Assembly (NCBI GenBank): GCA_041648755.1
Contig: JBAZOJ010000136.1
Coordinates: 1-10,257 of the forward strand
Reading direction: 5' to 3'
DNA: 10,257 bases
DNA from: JBAZOJ01 sp041648755
GTDB taxonomy: Bacteria > Planctomycetota > B143-G9
A model generated the notes under the pieces. It made no database searches, was not told the origin of the DNA, and saw nothing but the letters and a program-made list of their open reading frames with translations. Below are positions 1-5,226 of the stretch, piece by piece. Every line of letters begins with the position of its first letter. The first letter of the stretch is position 1. Made by a program: the position numbers and the translations under genes.

Positions 1-1214
1 TCGGGCCTCTGGAAGTACCCCAGGAAGACACTTGGTCCTCGTGCGATGATCTCGCCTATGCCGTTTTCCTCGTCCTTCAGAGCCACCGTGACAGAGGGCA
101 GGGCAACGCCAACACTGCCAACACGAGGTCTGCCTAACGGGTTGATTGTCAGCACGGGAGAAGTCTCGGTGAGGCCATAGCCCTCGTACAAGCGGAATCC
201 CAGTCCCTTGATTGCGTAAGCGACATCGGGTTCCAGTCTCGCACCACCTGAAATGACCCACCGCGCACTACCCAGGGCAGTTTTGCGCACCGGGCTCAGA
301 AGAAAGCACACGGGATTCAGCCAGGTGCGCTTTTCGAGTCCCGCGGATAATGACATAAGCCCAGCGAGGAGTCTGCCGATGATTCCTCTGTCTCGGAGCT
401 TGCGGCGAATTCCCTCGACAAGAAGGCGAAGAACACGTGGGACGGCAATCAGGTGTGTCGGATGGAATGCCTTGATGGCTTGCGCAATATCGTCGGCTCG
501 GGGAGAAGCGCTGAGAACGACGGTTCCTCCCCCGTAGAGAGGGGCAGCAAGAGAAGCAGTGAAGGGGTAGGCGTGAAAGAACGGCAGGATGGCCAATGCC
601 CTCATATCCGGATTCAGGAAGCCGGTCTGCAGCAGGTCGCGGATATTTGCCAGGAAGTTCTCCTCGCTGAGGACAACTCCCTTCGGGTCTCCGGTAGTGC
701 CAGAGGTAAAAATGATTGCTTGTTCGACTCCCCGGCGATCGGGAAACATGCTTCGCGAGGCAGACGTGGAAAGTGCCTCCACAATGGAAACGGGTTCTTT
801 CTCCACAAGCGCGGGGGGCGAGACAAAGCCTTGAGCATGGCCCTTCTGCCGCACGAGCATTCGAGGCTGTGAGAATCTGACCAGTCCCTCAAGAGTATCC
901 GCAGAGGTCTGGGGATCCAACGGGATAACCGTAGCGCCGCATAGCATGATAGCCAGGTAGGCAAGTATCCATTCCGCTGAGTTGTCCGCGAGAAGCATGC
1001 AGCGATCTCCGCGACAAAGGCCCCCTTCAGCCAGCTTGACTGCGGCCGCTCGAGCGCACTTGTTCAACTGGCGATAGGACAGTGTTCTTGCACTGTCAGC
1101 TTCCAGGTAGCAGACCGCAATCTTGTCCGGGATACTCTCAGAATGGTACTTGAGAGCTTCGAGGAAGCTAATATTCTGCGCGGAAAGCCTATCCAAGGCA
1201 GGATTATCGATCAT
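1..1214 (-). CDS. Long-chain acyl-CoA synthetase (AMP-binding family), N-terminal part, cut by window edge
   Basis: Reading the minus strand from ATG at 1214 gives 404 open codons running off base 1. An ATP/AMP-binding signature TSGTTGDPKGV lies at residues 170-180, YGLTET at 346-351, and a GEIIARGP segment followed by VFLGY near 388-400; all are hallmarks of adenylate-forming acyl-CoA ligases. The C-terminal lid domain (usually about 100 or more residues) lies outside the window. The enzyme activates a fatty acid with ATP to an acyl-adenylate and then forms the CoA thioester; chain length cannot be judged here. The start is bounded: an in-frame TAA sits 15 bases upstream of the ATG, leaving only a TTG four codons earlier as alternative, and no strong Shine-Dalgarno sequence is visible for either. 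The gene is divergent from phoB and shares its 170-base intergenic region; I see no functional tie to phosphate uptake. Family confidence is high; exact substrate is unknown. Confidence 0.93.
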   Translation of the reverse strand, partial: MIDNPALDRLSAQNISFLEALKYHSESIPDKIAVCYLEADSARTLSYRQLNKCARAAAVKLAEGGLCRGDRCMLLADNSAEWILAYLAIMLCGATVIPLDPQTSADTLEGLVRFSQPRMLVRQKGHAQGFVSPPALVEKEPVSIVEALSTSASRSMFPDRRGVEQAIIFTSGTTGDPKGVVLSEENFLANIRDLLQTGFLNPDMRALAILPFFHAYPFTASLAAPLYGGGTVVLSASPRADDIAQAIKAFHPTHLIAVPRVLRLLVEGIRRKLRDRGIIGRLLAGLMSLSAGLEKRTWLNPVCFLLSPVRKTALGSARWVISGGARLEPDVAYAIKGLGFRLYEGYGLTETSPVLTINPLGRPRVGSVGVALPSVTVALKDEENGIGEIIARGPSVFLGYFQRP

Positions 1215-1327
1215 ATGCTTGCGCAATTATGGCCATTCTGCATCTGTACGCAACTGCCCCGCCCAAAAGCCATGCTGCGACGCGGGTTCGGAGAGTCGAT
1301 TTGCTCGAGAGTTGATCGTACACGGTC

Positions 1328-1363
1328 CTAACGTGTTGCTAACAAAGTCCGTGAGAATATAAT
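1328..1363 (+). promoter_or_regulatory. phoB promoter with Pho-box-like direct repeat
   Basis: CTAAC occurs at 1328-1332 and again at 1339-1343, a spacing of 11 bases, which is the repeat period of PhoB/PhoP binding sites. A consensus -10 TATAAT lies at 1358-1363. A poor -35 (TTGCTA, 1336-1341, 16-base spacer) overlaps the second repeat, as expected for an activator-dependent Pho promoter in which the Pho box replaces the -35. The phoB start follows 21 bases after the -10, with AGGAGG at 1375-1380. The -10 is seen directly; PhoB binding is inferred from spacing and context. Confidence 0.6.
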
Positions 1364-1384
1364 GAACCCGAACCAGGAGGCGTA

Positions 1385-2071
1385 ATGGCCAAGGAGATGA
1401 TTCTTGTCGTTGAAGATGACGAAGACATTCAGGAACTGATTGCCTTCAACCTCACCCGCGAGGGATATAAGGTCATCGCTGTCGGAAGCGGGGAAGATGG
1501 GCTCAAGATTGCGCGAATGAGGAATCCTGATGCCATTATCCTCGACCTGATGCTGCCAGGAATAGATGGTCTCTCACTGTGTCGTGTGCTTCGGGCGGAT
1601 GCGGTGACTGCTGTCAGCAAGATTCTCATGCTGACCGCCAAAGGAGAGGAATCGGATGTCGTGAGTGGCTTGGAGGTTGGAGCGGATGACTATATGGCCA
1701 AACCATTCAGCCCGAAGGTGCTCGTTGCTCGCGTAAGAGCCCTTCTTCGCAGAAATGTCAGCGATGCTGATGATGAAGGTTCGTCAATCACTATCCATGG
1801 CATGACCATCCATCCTGGGAGGCATGAACTCCTTCTTGACGGGAAGTCCATTGCTTTGACCTACACCGAGTTCAAAGTGCTCCAATTCCTTGCGAAGAGG
1901 CCGGGTTGGGTCTTCTCGCGTTACCAGATCGTTGATGGTGTCAGGGGAGACAACTATCCGGTGACCGATCGTTCTGTTGATGTCCAGATCGCATGCCTGC
2001 GCAAGAAGCTCGGGAAGTGCGGCAAGTACATTGAGACCGTGCGAGGCGTCGGATATCGCATGAAAGAATAA
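1385..2071 (+). CDS. phoB: Phosphate regulon response regulator PhoB (OmpR/PhoB family)
   Basis: This 228-residue protein has the size of typical PhoB (about 229). Residues 1-120 form a receiver domain with acidic pocket E10/D11/D12, phospho-acceptor D54 (ILDLMLPG), T84 and K106 (AKPF), so all catalytic residues are present. Residues about 130-228 form the winged-helix DNA-binding domain ending in the family motif RSVDVQIACLRKKLG...IETVRGVGYR. The phosphorylated form should bind 11-base direct repeats and activate Pho genes. Start choice: ATG at 1385 has a full AGGAGG four bases upstream. phoR follows after a three-base gap, so the pair is a co-transcribed two-component system. The pst genes downstream support PhoB over another OmpR-family member. 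A Pho-box-like repeat in front of the gene suggests autoregulation. Confidence 0.95.
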   Translation: MAKEMILVVEDDEDIQELIAFNLTREGYKVIAVGSGEDGLKIARMRNPDAIILDLMLPGIDGLSLCRVLRADAVTAVSKILMLTAKGEESDVVSGLEVGADDYMAKPFSPKVLVARVRALLRRNVSDADDEGSSITIHGMTIHPGRHELLLDGKSIALTYTEFKVLQFLAKRPGWVFSRYQIVDGVRGDNYPVTDRSVDVQIACLRKKLGKCGKYIETVRGVGYRMKE

Positions 2072-2074
2072 GCG

Positions 2075-3886
2075 ATGGCACACCATAGGCTTGTCTGGCA
2101 GATCCTCATCCCCTTTCTGACCATCTCCTTCCTGGCTGCACTTGCCACAGGGTGGCTGGCCTACAGTTTCTCTGAGGATACTGCAGTCAAGCAAGCGGAG
2201 GCGCAGCTTGGAGGATCCGCTGCCATTGCGGAGATGCTTCTGCATGATAACATCAGACAGGCTAAGTACTCAGCAATCAGCCAGGATTGCCTTGAGTTCG
2301 GGCGGCGGACAGGGTTGAGACTGACGGTGATTCTGCCGAATGGACAGGTGATCGGCGAATCAAGTACAACTGAGAAGCTCGAAAACCATGGAAATCGCCC
2401 TGAATTCCAGTCTGCCGTTCACGGTGTTCCCGACTATCAGATCAGACGTAGTGCGACCCTTGGTGACAAGCTGATCTACTACGCCATGCCGTCGTTTGGC
2501 GTAAGCGATAACGTCGTCGCCGTTGTGAGAACAGCAACGTCGCTGACCCGTCTCCACAGCGATATTCTCTCTTCGTACATATCGGTGGCAATCGGCGTAC
2601 TGATACTGTGGCTTATTACAGCCTTTTCCATTGTCCTCGTGGCTCACAGGATCAGCCGACCGATAGTGAAACTGAGAAATGGCGCAGAGCGCTTTGGAAG
2701 CGGCGATTTCTCGCAGCGCGTCGAAGTTTCCGGATCGGCTGAGCTTGCTCAAGTCGCGATGGAGATGAATCACATGGCCGAGTTGCTGGATGAGCGGATC
2801 AAGACCGTTCTAGGCCAACGAAACGAGCTTGAGGTGGTTCTCGCAAGCCTGATTGAGGGCATTGTCGCTGTCGATTTCGATGGGCATATTCTCAGAGTCA
2901 ATGCATCGGCTGCGCGACTGTTGATGATGGACGCGGATCGCGCTCAAGGGAAGAGCGTGGAGGAGGCAATTCGCGATGCGGATGTTCAGAGATTCATTGC
3001 CCATGCAATCAACATGCAGGATGTTGCTGAGGGCGAGATTGTTCTGCGCGGCCCTTCTGACAAGTACGTTGAGGCGCGAAGCAGTTTGCTCAGGGATGCG
3101 TCGGGCAAGAGCACAGGGATTGTTCTGGCTTTGCACGATATCACAGAACTTCGCAAGCTCGAGAACATCCGCAAGGAATTCGTCGCAAATGTGTCCCACG
3201 AACTGCGCACCCCGATTACTTCGATCAAGGGCTTTGTCGAGACCCTTCGGGATGGCGCCGTATCTGACCCCGAGTCAGCGGGGCGTTTCCTGAGCATTAT
3301 TGCAAAGCACACGGACCGCTTGAATGCGATCATTGAGGACTTATTGCGCCTTTCCAAGATCGAGCGGGATTCTGAGTTGGCAGAAATCTCTTTGGAGGAA
3401 GAACCGGTGCGTCCTATCGTTGATGCGGCTGTATCCCTGTGTGCGGGCAAGGCTGCCGAAAAGAGCATCACTGTGGTTGTGGAGTGCCTGGCTGGTACTA
3501 AGGCACAAGTCAACTCTCCTTTGCTTGAGCAGGCCGTAATGAACCTTCTGGACAACGCGATCAAGTACTCTGAGGCTGGTGGCAAAGTAGAGTTGTCAGT
3601 CGCCTGCGATGGAATTCATACGGTCATCGCTGTGAAAGACTACGGCTGCGGCATTGAGAGTGAGCACCTCCCGAGGATATTCGAACGTTTCTACAGAGTC
3701 GATAAGGCACGGAGTCGCAGGCTCGGCGGAACCGGCCTCGGTCTGGCGATCTCGAAGCACATAGCATTGGCGCATGGCGGATCCATTGGAGTTGCCAGCG
3801 AGCCCGGCAAAGGGAGCACGTTCTCAATTTCTCTGTCAACTGCCAGACCAAAGCAGGATCCGAAGCGGGGAAATCCGGGAAGATAG
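2075..3886 (+). CDS. phoR: Phosphate regulon sensor histidine kinase PhoR with extracytoplasmic sensor domain
   Basis: This is a 603-residue membrane kinase. Domains in order: transmembrane helix about 7-31; extracytoplasmic domain about 32-165; second helix about 168-191; HAMP about 192-245; PAS about 247-355; HisKA with phospho-acceptor His375 in VSHELRTP; HATPase_c with N-box LLDNAIKYS (491-499), G1 DYGCGI (522-527) and G2 GGTGLGLAIS (from 551). All catalytic boxes are intact. The outer segment carries LTVILPNGQVIGES and ENHGNRPEFQ, features of PhoR/PnpS kinases of Bacillus and many non-enteric bacteria; E. coli PhoR has no such large periplasmic domain. It would phosphorylate PhoB at Asp54 when phosphate is scarce and dephosphorylate it otherwise. 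Start ATG 2075 lies three bases after the phoB stop with only a weak ribosome site, suggesting translational coupling. The product name rests on domain order plus the phoB/pst context. Confidence 0.93.
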   Translation: MAHHRLVWQILIPFLTISFLAALATGWLAYSFSEDTAVKQAEAQLGGSAAIAEMLLHDNIRQAKYSAISQDCLEFGRRTGLRLTVILPNGQVIGESSTTEKLENHGNRPEFQSAVHGVPDYQIRRSATLGDKLIYYAMPSFGVSDNVVAVVRTATSLTRLHSDILSSYISVAIGVLILWLITAFSIVLVAHRISRPIVKLRNGAERFGSGDFSQRVEVSGSAELAQVAMEMNHMAELLDERIKTVLGQRNELEVVLASLIEGIVAVDFDGHILRVNASAARLLMMDADRAQGKSVEEAIRDADVQRFIAHAINMQDVAEGEIVLRGPSDKYVEARSSLLRDASGKSTGIVLALHDITELRKLENIRKEFVANVSHELRTPITSIKGFVETLRDGAVSDPESAGRFLSIIAKHTDRLNAIIEDLLRLSKIERDSELAEISLEEEPVRPIVDAAVSLCAGKAAEKSITVVVECLAGTKAQVNSPLLEQAVMNLLDNAIKYSEAGGKVELSVACDGIHTVIAVKDYGCGIESEHLPRIFERFYRVDKARSRRLGGTGLGLAISKHIALAHGGSIGVASEPGKGSTFSISLSTARPKQDPKRGNPGR

Positions 3887-3921
3887 CCTCGCGTTCGGTT
3901 TAGCATCTGATATGCCAAATC

Positions 3922-3974
3922 CTATTCGTTATCTGACCGGTCGCTGACATTCCTCTAACACATTCCCCTAAAAT
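3922..3974 (+). promoter_or_regulatory. Pho-box ladder and -10 for the porin-pst operon
   Basis: Three repeats start exactly 11 bases apart: CTGACCG at 3933, CTGACAT at 3944 and CTAACAC at 3955; a degenerate fourth, CTATTCG, sits in register at 3922. The central pair resembles the E. coli Pho-box layout (7 conserved bases plus a 4-base spacer, repeated). A -10-like TAAAAT lies at 3969-3974, 7 bases after the last repeat, and no good -35 is seen, as expected for a PhoB-activated promoter. The 5' leader to the porin start would be about 75 bases. Repeats and spacing are direct observations; binding is inferred. Confidence 0.72.
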
Positions 3975-4057
3975 TCCCTGCGTGGTCGACATCGAGTTGT
4001 TCTCGCTCGGATCGGCCAAACGAAGGCTGACCTCGTAACCTAAAAATGGAGGGAAAC

Positions 4058-5143
4058 GTGAGGAATCTGTTCTTTGCTCTGCTTCTCGTGATCGTTCTTG
4101 CACCGCGCGTCGCGGCTGCGGAGGACAACAAGACTGCCTGGGCTGAGAAGATCAAGGTCTACGGCGACTTCCGGTACAGGCACGAGATGATCGATGAGGA
4201 GGGGAAAGACACCCGGACCCGTCACCGCATTCGCGCCAGAATTGGTGTAGCCGTTGCTCTCTCAGAGGAAGTCAATCTCGATTTCAGACTCGCCACAGGT
4301 GGCACAGACCCCGTGTCCACGAATCAGTCACTTGGCGAAGGATTCAGCACCAAGACGTTCGACCTCGACTACGCGATGTTCACCTATTCGCCCGTCGGTT
4401 TCAAGGGCTTCTCCATTCTCGGTGGAAAGGTGAAAAGCCCTTACCTCGTTCCAGGAGGAAGTCAGTTGGTCTGGGATGGTGACCTGACTCCCGAAGGTCT
4501 CGCGATTAAGTACGCTCCATCGATCGGGAAGGCCACGTTGACCGTCGCTCTTGGCACATTCTGGGTCGAAGAGCGCAAAGCTGCAGCCGATGAGCTCCTG
4601 ACTGGCGCACAAGTATCGGTGAAGGTTCCGTTCGAGAAAGGGGCATCGCTGACTTTGGGTGTCAGCTACTATAGCTACTCAGGGATTCAGGGAAGAGCGC
4701 CGACGGTCGGCGCGTCCGGCAACTCAGTGGAAGGAAGCTGGAATTACCTGTTTGGGTACAAGATCGCCGAGGGGCTCGCGGAATTCGCATTCAGTGTCAA
4801 GGAATTCCCCTTGATGGTTTTTGGTGACTACATGTCGAACAGTGAGGCAGACGACAACAAGAAAGCGTACATGGTCGGTTTCCGAGTCAACAAGGTGAGG
4901 GATCCAGGCAGTTGGGAAGTTACGTACAACTACAGAAGGGTCGAGAAGGACGCCGTTCTCGGCCAGTTCTGTGATTCCGACTTCATCGGCGGCGGAACGA
5001 ATGGGACTGGCCACACGGTTGGCCTGACCTACCAGGTATCCAAGGCAGCCAGTTTTGGCATAACCTACATGCTTGACAAGAAAGGCGTTACGTCCGGAAC
5101 CGACTACAAGAGACTCCAAGTCGACGTAAACTTCAAGTTCTAA
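4058..5143 (+). CDS. Putative outer-membrane porin, likely phosphate-starvation induced
   Basis: The GTG at 4058 is preferred: GGAGGG at 4048-4053 lies four bases before it, and the product then begins with a compact signal peptide (RNLFFALLLVIVLAPRVAAA, cleavage near residue 20-21). An in-frame ATG at 4046 overlaps that ribosome site and has none of its own. The 361-residue protein continues with KVYGDFRYRHE and RTRHRIRARIG, alternates hydrophobic and polar residues as in amphipathic beta strands, has aromatic-rich turns (YYSYSG, TYNYRR), and ends in VDVNFKF with a C-terminal Phe, the usual outer-membrane barrel signature. It resembles the putative porin group found in many diderms (Porin_5-like). 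Position between phoR and pstS, behind a Pho-box ladder, suggests a role in phosphate entry analogous to PhoE or OprP, but these are not clear sequence relatives and anion selectivity cannot be read from sequence. Confidence 0.83.
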   Translation: MRNLFFALLLVIVLAPRVAAAEDNKTAWAEKIKVYGDFRYRHEMIDEEGKDTRTRHRIRARIGVAVALSEEVNLDFRLATGGTDPVSTNQSLGEGFSTKTFDLDYAMFTYSPVGFKGFSILGGKVKSPYLVPGGSQLVWDGDLTPEGLAIKYAPSIGKATLTVALGTFWVEERKAAADELLTGAQVSVKVPFEKGASLTLGVSYYSYSGIQGRAPTVGASGNSVEGSWNYLFGYKIAEGLAEFAFSVKEFPLMVFGDYMSNSEADDNKKAYMVGFRVNKVRDPGSWEVTYNYRRVEKDAVLGQFCDSDFIGGGTNGTGHTVGLTYQVSKAASFGITYMLDKKGVTSGTDYKRLQVDVNFKF

Positions 5144-5159
5144 ATGCGGAACCCGCGTC

Positions 5160-5179
5160 GCAGGATCCATGGATCCTGC
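5160..5179. repeat. Perfect 20-base palindrome between porin and pstS
   Basis: GCAGGATCCATGGATCCTGC equals its own reverse complement. It starts 17 bases after the porin stop. As RNA it could fold into a GC-rich stem closed by a small loop. No U-tract follows, so it is not a classic intrinsic terminator. Plausible roles are an mRNA-stabilising or processing hairpin, partial attenuation between porin and pst, or a dimeric protein site; none is shown by the sequence alone. Confidence 0.6.
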
Positions 5180-5186
5180 AGCGCTT

Positions 5187-5203
5187 CCTGACAAGACGTC
5201 AGG
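5187..5203 (+). other. Short hairpin ahead of pstS
   Basis: CCTGAC (5187-5192) and GTCAGG (5198-5203) form a six-base-pair stem around a five-base loop AAGAC, directly after the 20-base palindrome and 23 bases before the pstS start. Together the two elements occupy much of the 83-base porin-pstS gap. No Pho-box ladder or clear promoter is visible in that gap, so pstS is probably transcribed from the porin promoter, with these stems possibly setting relative mRNA levels. It could also be chance. Confidence 0.4.
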
Positions 5204-5226
5204 AGTGAGTCAGAAAGGGAAAAACA

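Noticed and set aside
453..872. Plus-strand open frames at 253-537, 453-872 and 589-834
   Set aside because: They lie antisense to the acyl-CoA synthetase gene, whose minus-strand frame carries clear family motifs; the plus-strand products show no recognisable features and no good ribosome sites.
1215..1240. Promoter for the acyl-CoA synthetase (CATAAT with TTGCGT upstream on the minus strand)
   Set aside because: The -35 is poor and the -10 lies only about 11 bases before the start codon, implying a nearly leaderless mRNA; too weak to annotate.
3887..3921. Terminator after phoR (GCAT/ATGC at 3903-3915)
   Set aside because: The stem is only four pairs and AT-rich, with no following U-tract; it does not support a terminator call.
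4046..4057. ATG at 4046 as porin start
   Set aside because: It has no ribosome site of its own and overlaps the GGAGGG that fits GTG 4058; the later start gives a cleaner signal peptide.
5188..5205. Pho box directly upstream of pstS (CTGACAA at 5188)
   Set aside because: No matching half-site occurs 11 bases away; the CTGAC belongs to the hairpin stem.
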